64,000 nucleotides of DNA from positions 248,001 through 312,000 of the forward strand of contig NZ_JAJALI010000006.1 in the NCBI RefSeq assembly GCF_020523795.1, in the 5' to 3' direction. How positions within the stretch are numbered: position 1 is the first letter of the stretch; each line of letters begins with the position of its first letter. The stretch is from Ancylobacter sp. Lp-2 (GTDB lineage: Bacteria > Pseudomonadota > Alphaproteobacteria > Rhizobiales > Xanthobacteraceae). A program made the translations under genes and the position numbers. Below, in pieces: positions 11,135-21,175 of this stretch. Below the pieces are notes generated by a model, which had not been told where the DNA came from, searched no databases, and worked only from the letters and a program-made list of their open reading frames with translations.

Positions 11135-13645
11135 CTACGATGTAGGCGTGAGGCTGTCCTTTACCGCTTCAATCAATTGCTTCAGCGTAAATGGCTTCGG
11201 CAAAAAGCCGAAATCCGCACCTTCGGGCAGGTTCTTGGCAAAAGCCTCCTCGGCATAACCCGACATGAAGATGACTTTTATGTCGGGATACGAGACCTGC
11301 AATTCCCGCAGCAGGCTCGGACCGTCCATTTCCGGCATCACGACGTCGGAAAGGACCAGTTGCACCGCCTTGCCGTGCTCCTCCATCACCTCCAGCGCCT
11401 CGATGCCCGAGCCGGCTTCCAGCACCTGGTAGCCGCGCGAGACCAGCGCGCGGGCGGCGAAGGCACGCACCGCTTCCTCGTCCTCGACCAGCAACAGCGT
11501 GCCGCGTCCGGTGAGATCGGCCGGCTTGGCCGCCACCTCCGGCTCGGCGACCTTGACCGGCACCTCGTCCACCGCCGGCACATGGCGCGGCAGGAAAACG
11601 CGGAACACCGTGCCGCGCCCGGGTACGCTCTCAAGGTCGATGGTGCCACCGGTCTGCTTGACGATGCCGTACACCGTCGACAGGCCGAGGCCGGTGCCCT
11701 TGCCGACCTCCTTGGTGGAGAAGAACGGCTCGAAGATCTTGTCGATGATGTCAGCCGGAATGCCGGTGCCGGTATCGGCCACCTCGACCAGCACGTGGTC
11801 GGCCTCCGGCAGGCCAGCGCGGGCGTATTGCGCCGTCTCCCCGGCCCTCACATTGGCGGTGCGGATGCTGAGCGTGCCGCCGTCCGGCATGGCGTCGCGG
11901 GCATTCACCGCCAGGTTGACGATCACCTGCTCGAACTGGTTGAGGTCGGCCTTCACCGGCCACAGGCCGCGCCCTTCCTTGACTTCCAGCTTCACCCGCT
12001 CGCCGAGCAGGCGGCGCAGCAGCATGGAGAGGTCGCTCATCACGTCGCCGAGGTTCAGCACCTGCGGGCGCAGCGTCTGTCGGCGCGAGAAGGCGAGCAA
12101 CTGGCGCACCAGCCCGGCGGCGCGGTTGGCGTTCTGCTTGATCTGCATCACGTCCTGGAAGGACGGGTCGGTCGGGCGCGCATTGGCGAGCAGCAGGTCG
12201 GAATAGCCGATGATGGCGGTGAGCACGTTGTTGAAGTCGTGCGCCACTCCGCCGGCGAGCTGGCCGACCGCCTGCATCTTCTGGCTCTGCGCGAACTGGG
12301 CTTCCAGCGTGCGCTGCTCGGTGGTCTCGGTGGCATAGACGATGGCCGCCTCCGCCTCCTCGCCGCCGTCCTCGACCGGGGCGAGGTAGAAGCGGGCCGA
12401 GCGGGCCGCGTCGCCGGCGAAGCCGACATCCACCGGGCCGGGCGGCGCCTGGCCGGTGAGCACCTGCTCCAGCGCCACCACCAGCGCCGGACGCGAGGCA
12501 TCGGCGGCGGCCTCGACCAGCCGGCGCGCCTGCCCGGTGTCGCCGCTGCCGAAATGGCGGGCGAACATGGCGTTGGCGCGCACGATCCGCCCCTTGCGGT
12601 CGATGGTGGCGATGGCGATCGGCGAATTGTGGAAGAAACGGGCGAAGCGCACCTCCGCCGCCCGCAGCGGATCCGCCTCGTTGTCGGCACGGGAGCGGTT
12701 CACCACCAGGGTGCGCGAGGCGCCCGGCGTGCCGTCGGCGGCGAAGGAAACCCGATGCCACATGCGCACCGGCAGCCGCTGGCCGTTCTTGCGCTTGAGA
12801 TCGAGATCGAACACCTCGGTGCGCACGCCGCCGGGCATCGGCATCATGCCGGTAAGCAACGCGGCGGACGGACCCGGCACGATATCGGCGACGGTCAGCC
12901 CGCCCGGCCCGAACTCGGCGAGGTCGTAGCCCAGCCAGTCGACCAGCGTGGCGTTGATGTAGTGGATCGCCCCGCCCGCCGCCGAGAAGAAGCCCGCCGG
13001 CGCGTGGTCGAGATAGTCGATGGCGTGCTGCAGCTCGAGGAAGGCGGTTTCCTGCCGCTCCCGCTCGCGGGTGAGGTCGGTCACCGTCCAGATCACGGTG
13101 CGGCCCGGCGCCGGGCGGGCGCCGAGCTTCAGCCAGCGGACCGGCGTGCCGGATGGCCCGGCGATGCGCACCTCTTCGGAAACCGCCCGCCCCTCGCGCA
13201 CGCCCTGCGCGAGGCGATAGACCGCCTCGGAGGCATCGGGATCGGTGGTGAACAGCCGCTCGATCGGACGGGCATCGTCCATGGAGGCCGCGCCGGTGAC
13301 GGCGAGATAGCTGGCATTGGCGTGCAGCACCCGCCCGAGCGAATCGACGAGGCTCATGCCCTCCGGTGCACTGTCGACGATGCGGCGGGCCAGTTCGTCG
13401 GACGGGTCGGGCATGCCGAAGCGCAGCAGCCCGGCGGCATAGGCGAACAGCGCGAAGACGCCGATCACCGCCAGCGCGCTGAGCAGGCCGACGATCCAGG
13501 GGTCGGCGTTCTCCCGCCCCAGCAACAGCAGCGACACCACCGCGCCGACGAGCGCCAGCGCGACCGCCAGCACCAGGCGGATGCTGCCGCCGATTTCGCG
13601 ACGGTCGAGAGGGTGATCGTCGGGTCCGCTGCCTGCCATGTCCAT
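11135..13645 (-). CDS. cckA: Cell-cycle hybrid histidine kinase CckA
   Basis: An 836-residue hybrid kinase. Two membrane segments lie near the N-terminus ([36 protein letters not shown]), followed by three PAS-like regions. The dimerisation/phosphoacceptor helix has [14 protein letters not shown] with the histidine near residue 467. Next come ATPase boxes ([31 protein letters not shown]) and a C-terminal receiver with the phospho-aspartate in [12 protein letters not shown] near residue 768. In alphaproteobacteria CckA feeds phosphate through ChpT to CtrA and CpdR to order replication and division. The phosphoacceptor region is near-identical to Rhizobiales CckA as I recall it. The start chosen is the first ATG after a proline/arginine-rich, non-conserved open stretch. 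Confidence 0.93.
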   Translation of the reverse strand: MDMAGSGPDDHPLDRREIGGSIRLVLAVALALVGAVVSLLLLGRENADPWIVGLLSALAVIGVFALFAYAAGLLRFGMPDPSDELARRIVDSAPEGMSLVDSLGRVLHANASYLAVTGAASMDDARPIERLFTTDPDASEAVYRLAQGVREGRAVSEEVRIAGPSGTPVRWLKLGARPAPGRTVIWTVTDLTRERERQETAFLELQHAIDYLDHAPAGFFSAAGGAIHYINATLVDWLGYDLAEFGPGGLTVADIVPGPSAALLTGMMPMPGGVRTEVFDLDLKRKNGQRLPVRMWHRVSFAADGTPGASRTLVVNRSRADNEADPLRAAEVRFARFFHNSPIAIATIDRKGRIVRANAMFARHFGSGDTGQARRLVEAAADASRPALVVALEQVLTGQAPPGPVDVGFAGDAARSARFYLAPVEDGGEEAEAAIVYATETTEQRTLEAQFAQSQKMQAVGQLAGGVAHDFNNVLTAIIGYSDLLLANARPTDPSFQDVMQIKQNANRAAGLVRQLLAFSRRQTLRPQVLNLGDVMSDLSMLLRRLLGERVKLEVKEGRGLWPVKADLNQFEQVIVNLAVNARDAMPDGGTLSIRTANVRAGETAQYARAGLPEADHVLVEVADTGTGIPADIIDKIFEPFFSTKEVGKGTGLGLSTVYGIVKQTGGTIDLESVPGRGTVFRVFLPRHVPAVDEVPVKVAEPEVAAKPADLTGRGTLLLVEDEEAVRAFAARALVSRGYQVLEAGSGIEALEVMEEHGKAVQLVLSDVVMPEMDGPSLLRELQVSYPDIKVIFMSGYAEEAFAKNLPEGADFGFLPKPFTLKQLIEAVKDSLTPTS

Positions 13646-13921
13646 GCCAGAAGCCGTCCTGCATCCGCAGCCCCAAGGGTACCGCCGGCGCGCCGGAAGG
13701 CGAGTCACTGATTCCCCTTGGTGCCCGAGCGCGCCGACAGGGGCAAGGGTGGATTTGGCGACGTACCGGATTTGCCCCAATTGCGAACGGGTTCACCTGT
13801 AGGCTTCAGCTGATCCGGAACCAGCGGAAGGGTTGCCGCCGGCCCGGTTCCGCTCCAGAAAGAGGCACGATGCCATCGGAAGCCGCGCACCGGCACCCCT
13901 GGCACCACGGAGACAAGCTTT

Positions 13922-14800
13922 ATGTTCGACACGCTCTTCGCCAATGGCAGCCTGACCGGCACCGGCGTTCTCGCCGCCATCGGCATCGGCCTCGTCCTTC
14001 TGGTGGTGCTGGTGATCCGGCTCGGCCGCCGCGGCCGCCATCGTCATTCCGGCGTGGGCGGCCACCGGCTGGCGGTGCTCGACCAGGTGGCGATCGACGA
14101 GACACGCCGGCTGGTGTTGATCCAGCGCGACGACGTCCAGCACCTCGTCATTCTCGGCGGCGGCAGCGATTTCCTGGTGGAGGCCGGTATCGGCCGTGCG
14201 GCCGCGCGACAGGCCGCCCCGCCGGAGCCGGCCCCGATCGCCGAGCGCGCCCGTCCCGTCGCGGCGGCGGCCCCGGCGCCCCGCCCGCCCGTGCCGGCAC
14301 GCGAGGAGCCGCCGGTCGCGGCTGCTCCCGCGCCCGCCGCGCCCAAGCCTGTGGTAACGCCCGTGGCGGCTACCGTGGCGGCGCCAGTCATCGCGGCTCC
14401 CGCCGCCGTGCCGCCCCGGCCGGCCGAGCCGCCGGTGCCAGTGCCGGTGCTCGACGCGACCGGCATCGAGGCAGAAACCGCCTTCGTCGAGGAGACCAGC
14501 GCCGCCCGGCCGGCGGGTGGCACCCGGCGCGTGGCGGTAAAGCTCGATCCGCATTTCGCCGGCATGGTCGACCAGCTGGAGGCGACGCTGCGCGGGCCTG
14601 CAGCTGCCCCGGAGGCCCCGAGCCGCGCCGCGCCTCAGGAGACGCCGTCCCGCGCTGTGCCGCCGGTCGCCTCGGCCGAGCCTGCCGACGAGGCGCCGCG
14701 CGCGGCCGCGCCGCCGGTGCAGCCGGCCCAGCGCCCCGCCGTCGACCCCGATTTCGAGAACGAGATGGCCAGCCTGCTCGGCCGCAATCGTCGCTCCTAG
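13922..14800 (+). CDS. FliO-like membrane protein with Pro/Ala-rich tail
   Basis: A 292-residue protein with one N-terminal membrane helix (about residues 14-34, ending RLGRRGR). A short globular part of FliO type follows (HRLAVLDQVAIDETRRLVLIQRDDVQHLVIL, described here in pieces; about residues 44-80). The remaining two thirds are rich in proline and alanine and appear disordered, with a conserved-looking short end (DFENEMASLLGR). FliO helps assemble the flagellar export gate, but there are no flagellar genes nearby. A different membrane-scaffold role is possible. It is divergent from cckA and ends before a strong terminator. Confidence 0.6.
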   Translation: MFDTLFANGSLTGTGVLAAIGIGLVLLVVLVIRLGRRGRHRHSGVGGHRLAVLDQVAIDETRRLVLIQRDDVQHLVILGGGSDFLVEAGIGRAAARQAAPPEPAPIAERARPVAAAAPAPRPPVPAREEPPVAAAPAPAAPKPVVTPVAATVAAPVIAAPAAVPPRPAEPPVPVPVLDATGIEAETAFVEETSAARPAGGTRRVAVKLDPHFAGMVDQLEATLRGPAAAPEAPSRAAPQETPSRAVPPVASAEPADEAPRAAAPPVQPAQRPAVDPDFENEMASLLGRNRRS

Positions 14801-14820
14801 AAATCCATCTGTGGAAAAGC

Positions 14821-14858
14821 AAAGAGCGGCCCGCCGACAGGACGGGCCGCTCTTTTTT
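14821..14858 (+). terminator. Rho-independent terminator
   Basis: A 10-bp stem (14824-14833 with 14843-14852) followed by six T residues, between the convergent FliO-like and dksA genes. A short A-run on the left may let it act on dksA too. Confidence 0.85.
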
Positions 14859-14881
14859 AACGGCTTACACGGGAGCGCGGA

Positions 14882-15298
14882 TCAGTCGTCGCGATAGACG
14901 CGCTCGCGGCGCTCGTGACGTTCCTGGGCTTCGATCGACAGTGTCGCGATCGGCCGGGCCTCGAGGCGCTTCAGCGAGATCGGCTCGCCGGTTTCCTCGC
15001 AATAGCCGTAGCTGCCGTCGTCGATGCGTTCCAGCGCGGCGTCGATCTTGGCGATCAGCTTGCGCTGGCGGTCACGGGCCCGCAGCTCGATGGCGCGGTC
15101 AGTTTCGGAAGAGGCCCGGTCGGCGATGTCCGGGTGATTCTGGTTTTCGTCCTGGAGATGCTGAAGGGTTTCCTTCGCCTCGCGCAGGATGTCGTCCTTC
15201 CACTGCAGCAGCTTGTGGCGGAAATATTCCCGCTGCCGCTCATTCATGAAAGGCTCGTCCTCGCGGGGGCGATATTCCTCGTCGATGACTACCGACAT
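14882..15298 (-). CDS. dksA: RNA polymerase-binding transcription factor DksA
   Basis: A 138-residue DksA/TraR protein. It has a coiled-coil domain (FMNERQREYFRHKLLQW onward) with DRASSETDRA at its tip, and a C-terminal helix. In the zinc-finger region only one of the four classical cysteines remains (YGYCEETGEP; the later positions are Ser and Ala). This matches single-cysteine DksA of other alphaproteobacteria, which work without a bound zinc. DksA acts with ppGpp in the secondary channel of RNA polymerase during the stringent response. The ATG at 15298 starts the conserved MSVVIDEEY; longer readings are not conserved in type. Confidence 0.92.
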   Translation of the reverse strand: MSVVIDEEYRPREDEPFMNERQREYFRHKLLQWKDDILREAKETLQHLQDENQNHPDIADRASSETDRAIELRARDRQRKLIAKIDAALERIDDGSYGYCEETGEPISLKRLEARPIATLSIEAQERHERRERVYRDD

Positions 15299-15849
15299 CG
15301 GCCTTCGTCCTCGTGTTGCAGGGTATGCCCCTTTCGGGCGCAGCTTATAGCGTTCCAAACGGCACCGTACAACCGTCCTGATTGTCATCCACACGACATG
15401 AAATGGCGGATTTTTCAGCAGCTTGCGCGGAAATTGCGGGCAGCCCTCCCGCCCTGCGACGCTTGGCCCGCAACAAGTCGCGCCCGGACCGCAACCATGC
15501 GAGCCGGGACGCCCCCATGCGATTCGAAGGACTTCCGCCGGTGTCACCCCACCGCGCCGGACGGCGGCGAACGTCTCCCTCGCAGGGGAGCGCGCCGCTG
15601 GTCGGCCGAAAGGCAGCGAAATACCAGGAGGACCGTCTTGGCGGCGAAAACGGCCGAAGCACCCGCCCCCGGCTGCTTGAGACTATACCGGCTGTGACAC
15701 CCTCGCGCGGCCGGTGGGCGGACCGTTCTGCGCCTCTGCGTCCCCCCAACCATATGACTGTGGACGACCCGCCCGTCCGGAGCGGCCAACGCGGCGGATC
15801 GAGCGCTTCGCCATCATGGCGCGTCACGACGATAGCTGCCGCACAAACG
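15299..15849. other. Gene-poor stretch upstream of dksA
   Basis: About 550 bases between the dksA start and the terminator of the MipA/OmpV gene. Open frames exist on both strands but none shows a recognisable domain, a good ribosome-binding site or protein-like composition; they are arginine, proline and serine rich in the way of frame shadows. The part next to dksA presumably holds its promoter. Nothing else was identified. Confidence 0.5.
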
Positions 15850-15883
15850 AAAAATCCCGCCCGGCGGCAACGCGGGGCGGGAC
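15850..15883 (-). terminator. Terminator of the MipA/OmpV gene
   Basis: On the minus strand an 8-bp stem (15875-15882 with 15855-15862) is followed by a short run of T residues, 38 bases past the stop codon of the porin-like gene. Confidence 0.65.
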
Positions 15884-15920
15884 TTGATCAGGCTCGGCGG
15901 CGCCCGAAAGGGCGCCAGTC

Positions 15921-16784
15921 TCACTGGAAGCCGAGGAAGAAGGTATAGGACAGCGAGACGCCGGCCTGGAACTGGTTGCGGTCGCCGTTCTGCACCACAA
16001 GCGGGCTGTCGGCGGCGTCGCCGGTCAGATACTCGTATTCGGCGAACACCGAACCGGTCCAGTTCGGGTTGAAGCGCTTCATCACCTGGCCGCCGACACC
16101 CACCGAATAGATGCCGCCCCCGGCCTGGTAGGGCGCGAGGTTGTTGCCGAGCGCGGTCGCCGCGGCCGACTGCTCCGGCGTGATGCCGAAATAGGTGTCG
16201 ACGAAGCCGGAGCTGGCCAGCTTCAGGCGCGGGCCGCCGGAGATGGTGAGCTCGCCCCATTCCGGTGCGAAATGGATGGCGTCGAGCGCGAAGTCGGCCA
16301 CCACGCCGTCATAGCCGCCAAAGCCGTAGCGCACCTCGGTGCGGAAGCGCAGCCAGTCGAGCGGGTAGAACTGCAGATAGCCGCCGACTTCGAACGCATA
16401 GTCGATGTCGCCGAGGCCGCGCAGATTGGACGAATCGCCCTCGTCGCGCTTCCAGACCATGTTGGCGACCGGACCGAGCTCGAAGGTGCCGACATTGAAC
16501 AGCGCGATGCTCGGGCTGTCGTTGAAGCTGCTGAAGCGGCTCAGCTCGTTGGCGCGGTCGATGCTGATGATCGGCATGAAGCCGAACTCATAATCGCCGG
16601 AGCCCAAATATTCAGGCTGCGCCATGACATAGCCGCCCAGCGTCAGCGTCCACTGACGATCGGTGGGCGTCTCCGTCTGGATGGTCACCGGCTGAACGGC
16701 GGACAAATCAGCCGCCTGCGCCAGCGTCGCGAATCCCAGCACACCCGCCGCGACTGCCAGTCCCGTCACACCGATCGACCGCAT
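15921..16784 (-). CDS. MipA/OmpV-family outer-membrane protein
   Basis: A 287-residue protein with a signal peptide ending in AQA before ADLSAV. Repeated amphipathic strands with aromatic belts follow, and it ends in SYTFFLGF, a typical outer-membrane C-terminus with an aromatic last residue (FQ here). The pattern TLGGYVMAQPEYLGS...FMPIISIDR is that of the MipA/OmpV family, outer-membrane barrels whose roles range from scaffold for murein enzymes to small-molecule uptake. It is a single gene. Confidence 0.85.
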   Translation of the reverse strand: MRSIGVTGLAVAAGVLGFATLAQAADLSAVQPVTIQTETPTDRQWTLTLGGYVMAQPEYLGSGDYEFGFMPIISIDRANELSRFSSFNDSPSIALFNVGTFELGPVANMVWKRDEGDSSNLRGLGDIDYAFEVGGYLQFYPLDWLRFRTEVRYGFGGYDGVVADFALDAIHFAPEWGELTISGGPRLKLASSGFVDTYFGITPEQSAAATALGNNLAPYQAGGGIYSVGVGGQVMKRFNPNWTGSVFAEYEYLTGDAADSPLVVQNGDRNQFQAGVSLSYTFFLGFQ

Positions 16785-16957
16785 TTACCCAACCCTATGC
16801 CCGCGTTGCAGTCCGTTCATAGCTCAGCCTAGCCGAACTTTGGTTGCGGAAAAGTCACTTAACGGAAGTCGTTTGTCACAATACCACAAGGACGGGCAAT
16901 CGGCCGGACGGCGCCTATATAGGTGCGGCGTCCTCTTTCCGGGTTCGGGTTCTCGCC

Positions 16958-17467
16958 ATGCTGCGTCTGATGTTGTTCCGACACACCAAGTCCGACTGGC
17001 CCGCCGGGGTCGCTGATCGCGAGCGCCCGCTCGCGCCGCGCGGCCGCAAGGCAGCGCCGATCATGGGCAGCTACATGGTGAGCACCGGCCTCACGCCCTC
17101 GCAGGTGCTGGTCTCCCCGGCCCGCCGCACGCTGGAGACATGGGCGGCGGCCTGCGACGCCTGGGCCTCGCCACCCGTAACCACCTATGAGGAGGCGATC
17201 TACGAGGCCGCCCCCGAAATGCTGCTCGACGTCATCCGCCGCCGCGGCAACGGCTCTCCCCTCATGCTGGTCGGCCACAACCCCGGCCTCGAATCGCTCA
17301 CCGCCCGGCTGGTGTCGTCCGCCGACCGTGCCCGGCTGCCGGTGAAGTTCCCGACCGGCGGGCTGGCGGTCATCGACCTGCCGGCGGAGAGTTGGGCCGC
17401 CGTCACGGCCGGCAGCGGCACGCTGGAGCGTTTCGTCACCCCGCGCGGCGTCGCCGAGGAGGACTGA
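16958..17467 (+). CDS. SixA-like histidine phosphatase family protein
   Basis: A 169-residue small histidine phosphatase. The catalytic motif RHTKSDWP (Arg8, His9) is at the start, SPARRTLETW supplies the second arginine and VGHNPGLE the second histidine. This short type matches SixA, which removes phosphate from phosphohistidine proteins. The ATG at 16958 is chosen because the RH motif normally lies within ten residues of the start. Four bases separate it from the next gene, ycjX, so the three genes to 19987 form one operon. Confidence 0.85.
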   Translation: MLRLMLFRHTKSDWPAGVADRERPLAPRGRKAAPIMGSYMVSTGLTPSQVLVSPARRTLETWAAACDAWASPPVTTYEEAIYEAAPEMLLDVIRRRGNGSPLMLVGHNPGLESLTARLVSSADRARLPVKFPTGGLAVIDLPAESWAAVTAGSGTLERFVTPRGVAEED

Positions 17468-17471
17468 CCCG

Positions 17472-18935
17472 TTGCCGTCCTGGTACGAATCGCTGGTGGA
17501 GGAGGCCCGGCTCGCCGCCCTCACCCTGCTCGACCGCGCCGAGGAGCTGGCCAATCCCACATTGCGGCTCGGCATCACCGGCCTGTCGCGGGCCGGCAAG
17601 ACGGTGTTCACCACCGCCCTCGTCCATGCGCTGATGCGCGGCGAGCGGATGCCGGTGTTCCGCGCCATGCATGAAGGCCGCATCGCCCGCGCCAGCCTCG
17701 AACCGCAGCCGGACGACGCGGTGCCGCGCTTCGACTATGAGGGCCATCTCGCCACGCTGGTGGACGAACGCCGCTGGCCGGAATCCACCCGCCGCATCAG
17801 CGAGCTGCGCCTCGTCGTCGATTACGCGCCCGCGCGCGGCGGCAAGCGCAGCCTGACCCTCGACATCCTCGACTATCCCGGCGAATGGCTGCTCGACCTG
17901 CCCCTGCTCGGCCAGTCCTATGCCGATTTCGCCGCCCAGAGCCTCAACCTCGCTCGCGCGCCAGCCCGCGCGCCGCTCGCCGCCCCGTTCCTCGCCGCGC
18001 TAGCCGCCACCGCGCCGGAGGTGCCGGCGGACGAGGCGCAGGCGCGCCAGCTCGCCGCGCTGTTCACCGATTATCTCGCCGCCTGCCGCGCCGAAGCGGT
18101 GTCGATGAGCCTGCTGCCGCCCGGCCGTTTCCTGATGCCCGGCGACCTCGAAGGCTCGCCCGCCCTCACCTTCGCGCCGATCGACCTGTCGCCGGGAGCC
18201 GAGGCCCCGCCCGGCTCGCTGCACGCCATGATGGCGCGGCGCTTCGAGGCCTATAAGGAACGGGTGGTCCGCCCGTTCTTCCGCGATCACTTCGCCCGGC
18301 TCGACCGGCAGATCGTGCTCATCGACGTGCTGGCCGCGCTCAATGCCGGCCCGGCGGCGCTGGCCGATCTCGAAGCGGCGCTCGACGGCATCCTCGCCGC
18401 CTTCCGCATCGGCCGCGACAGCTGGCTCGGCGCCCTGTTCCGCCACCGCATCGACAAGGTGCTGTTCGCCGCTACCAAGGCCGACCATCTGCACCATGCC
18501 AGCCATGACCGGCTGGAGGCGATCCTGCGCCGCCTCGTCGAGCGGGCGCTCGCCCGCGCCGAGAGCACCGGCACCGAGATCGACGTGGTGGCGCTCGCCG
18601 CCGTGCGCGCCACCCGCGAGGCCAGCGTCAAGCGCGGCCGGACGACGATGCCCGCCATCATCGGCGTACCGGAAGCCGGCCAGCACGGCGCCGACGCCTT
18701 TGACGGCCTCGCCGAGGCCGCCGTGTTCCCCGGCGACCTGCCGGACAACCCGGCCGCGCTGTTCGACCCGACGCTCGGCTTTCGCGGCCTGTCGGATGCC
18801 GAGGGCGGCGATTTCCGCTTCCTGCGTTTCCGGCCGCCTTTGGTGATGCGCAATGCCGAGGGCGTTCCTCTCGCTTTGCCGCATATCCGGCTCGATCGCG
18901 CCCTCGACTTCCTGCTCGGCGATAGGCTGAGGTGA
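17472..18935 (+). CDS. ycjX: YcjX-family P-loop NTPase
   Basis: A 487-residue P-loop protein with Walker A GLSRAGKT at residues 37-44. The family signatures ILDYPGEWLLDLPLL and KADHLHH are present. YcjX proteins bind GTP and are stress-induced in enterobacteria; the exact role is unknown. The likely start is TTG at 17472, behind a gaggagg sequence in the end of the phosphatase gene. No closer ATG precedes the conserved N-terminus. Its stop is followed after two bases by the start of the DUF697-type partner, an arrangement conserved in many proteobacteria. Confidence 0.88.
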   Translation: MPSWYESLVEEARLAALTLLDRAEELANPTLRLGITGLSRAGKTVFTTALVHALMRGERMPVFRAMHEGRIARASLEPQPDDAVPRFDYEGHLATLVDERRWPESTRRISELRLVVDYAPARGGKRSLTLDILDYPGEWLLDLPLLGQSYADFAAQSLNLARAPARAPLAAPFLAALAATAPEVPADEAQARQLAALFTDYLAACRAEAVSMSLLPPGRFLMPGDLEGSPALTFAPIDLSPGAEAPPGSLHAMMARRFEAYKERVVRPFFRDHFARLDRQIVLIDVLAALNAGPAALADLEAALDGILAAFRIGRDSWLGALFRHRIDKVLFAATKADHLHHASHDRLEAILRRLVERALARAESTGTEIDVVALAAVRATREASVKRGRTTMPAIIGVPEAGQHGADAFDGLAEAAVFPGDLPDNPAALFDPTLGFRGLSDAEGGDFRFLRFRPPLVMRNAEGVPLALPHIRLDRALDFLLGDRLR

Positions 18936-18937
18936 CC

Positions 18938-19987
18938 ATGACCGACAAATCCCCCGCGAGCGGGCATCGCCGCCCGCAAGCCTTCCGCCTCGACGACCCC
19001 GATGTCGTGGTGGCCGAGGACGGCCGCCCGGCGCCGCGCGGCGCCATCGTCGTCACGCCGAGCCTCGCCGTGCCGGAGGCCGAGGAGACCCCGCCGCTGC
19101 CGGCCCCGCCGCCGTCCGCCTCGCGCTGGACGACGCTGTTCTGGAGCGGCCTGGGTGGCCTGGTCTCACTCGGGCTCGGCCTCGCAGTCTCCAAGCTGAT
19201 CGAGGACCTGTTCGCCCGCGCGGACTGGCTCGGCTATACTGGCCTTGCCTTCGCGGCGCTGTTCGTCGTCGGCGCCCTCGCCATTCTCGGGCGCGAACTG
19301 TTCGGCCTGATGCGGCTGCGCACCCTCAACGCGCTGCGCGAGCAGGCGGCGGAGGCAATCGCCAAGGACGACCGTAAGCAGGCCGAGGCGGTGACGCGCG
19401 AGCTCATGGCGCTGGCCAAGACCTCGCCCCGCCTGTTCCGCGCCCGCACCGAGCTTGCCGGCCATCTCGACGCCATCATCGACGGCGCCGATCTGGTGCG
19501 CCTCACCGAGCGCCATCTGATGGCACCGCTGGACAGCGAGGCGACGCGGCTGGTGTCGGACGCCGCCAAGCGCGTCTCCGTCGTCACCGCCGTCTCGCCA
19601 CGCGCGGCGGTCGACCTCATTTTCGTGCTGCTGACCGCGGTCAGCCTCGTGCGCCGGCTTGCCCTGCTCTATGGCGGAAGGCCCGGCGCTCTCGGCATGT
19701 TCCGGCTGTTCCGCCAGGTCATCGCCCATCTCGCCGTCACCGGCGGCATGGCGGCGGGCGACTCCCTCCTACAGCAGCTGGTCGGCCACGGCATCGCCGC
19801 CAAGCTGTCGGCCCGGCTCGGTGAAGGCGTGGTGAACGGCCTGCTCACCGCCCGGCTCGGCCTCGCCGCCATCGAGGTGACGCGGCCGCTGCCCTTCGCC
19901 GCCCTGCCGGCGCCGGCGCTGTCGGACGTCGCCTCCGGGCTGATCGCCCGCAAGGACAGCGAAAAAGACGAGCCGAAACAAGGTTAA
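18938..19987 (+). CDS. YcjF/TIGR01620-type membrane protein (DUF697)
   Basis: A 349-residue protein. After a proline-rich cytoplasmic N-terminus come two membrane helices (WSGLGGLVSLGLGLAVSKL; LGYTGLAFAALFVVGALAI). Then a charged helical region, and a hydrophobic C-terminal half typical of DUF697 (LLYGGRPGALGMFRLFRQV, VTGGMAAGDSLLQQ). This is the usual partner of YcjX. The ATG at 18938 is chosen; a GTG six bases earlier that overlaps the ycjX stop is possible. Confidence 0.85.
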   Translation: MTDKSPASGHRRPQAFRLDDPDVVVAEDGRPAPRGAIVVTPSLAVPEAEETPPLPAPPPSASRWTTLFWSGLGGLVSLGLGLAVSKLIEDLFARADWLGYTGLAFAALFVVGALAILGRELFGLMRLRTLNALREQAAEAIAKDDRKQAEAVTRELMALAKTSPRLFRARTELAGHLDAIIDGADLVRLTERHLMAPLDSEATRLVSDAAKRVSVVTAVSPRAAVDLIFVLLTAVSLVRRLALLYGGRPGALGMFRLFRQVIAHLAVTGGMAAGDSLLQQLVGHGIAAKLSARLGEGVVNGLLTARLGLAAIEVTRPLPFAALPAPALSDVASGLIARKDSEKDEPKQG

Positions 19988-20496
19988 CGAAGCGCTACGT
20001 GAATCAGGATGCGAGCTCCGCCCCGCCGTCGCACACCGCGACGACGCCCCGTGAAATCCGTGGACTTTCAGCAGGATCGGCCGGCGAGCGGAATCCGCTT
20101 CTGACCGCTGTCGACGGCCGCGATGCCATCCGGCCGGCCACGTCGATCACGCCGCCGACCCGCGTGAACCGCTGCATGAGGCCGTTGAATCGCCCTCTGC
20201 GGAACCATCCGCAACCCACTGACGCGACTCGAACAATGGCCGGCGCCACCTCAGCCTGCCCTGATGCTGACATCGCTCGGCATCGGAGGCAACGGCCGTC
20301 ACGCGCGTGCATCGCCCCGGGCGCCTCTCCGGCGACCACGCGGCGCCCGCCCTCTCGCGAACCGGTGGTGCGATGCCGCACGCAAAGACGGCCCCGTCAG
20401 GCGCATCCGCCCGACGTGACCGTCTCATTCAAGGGCTGCTCGGCGCCAACGGGCGGTCGAACCAACGCGCCCGGCCTCACCGTAAAGGTGCCGTCC
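19988..20496. other. Stretch without a recognisable gene
   Basis: About 510 bases between the ycjF-like gene and the ferredoxin gene, which converge here. The open frames are arginine/proline-rich with no start signal or domain. No T-tailed hairpin was seen. It could be remains of a decayed gene. Confidence 0.4.
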
Positions 20497-21004
<508 letters not shown>

Positions 21005-21175
21005 CCCAGTTCCATTTTCTTATCCCACAAGCGTAGGATACGGGTGCGGTGAACTGACGTTCCGATAAGGGTTTTCGGCCTATTTGCCTGAACCCTTGGG
21101 GGGCGGCAGGACCGCATACCCCGGCACGGCGGCGCAAGCCGTTCGGAGTTGCGTAAGGACCGGAGGCGACAGCCT

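Noticed and set aside
11123..13711. An 862-codon plus-strand frame
   Set aside because: It is antisense to cckA and made of Arg/His/Leu/Gly-rich low-complexity sequence; a codon-bias shadow.
14882..15298. A broken zinc finger in DksA as a sign of pseudogenisation
   Set aside because: Single-cysteine DksA is known and functional in alphaproteobacteria, and the rest of the protein is well kept.
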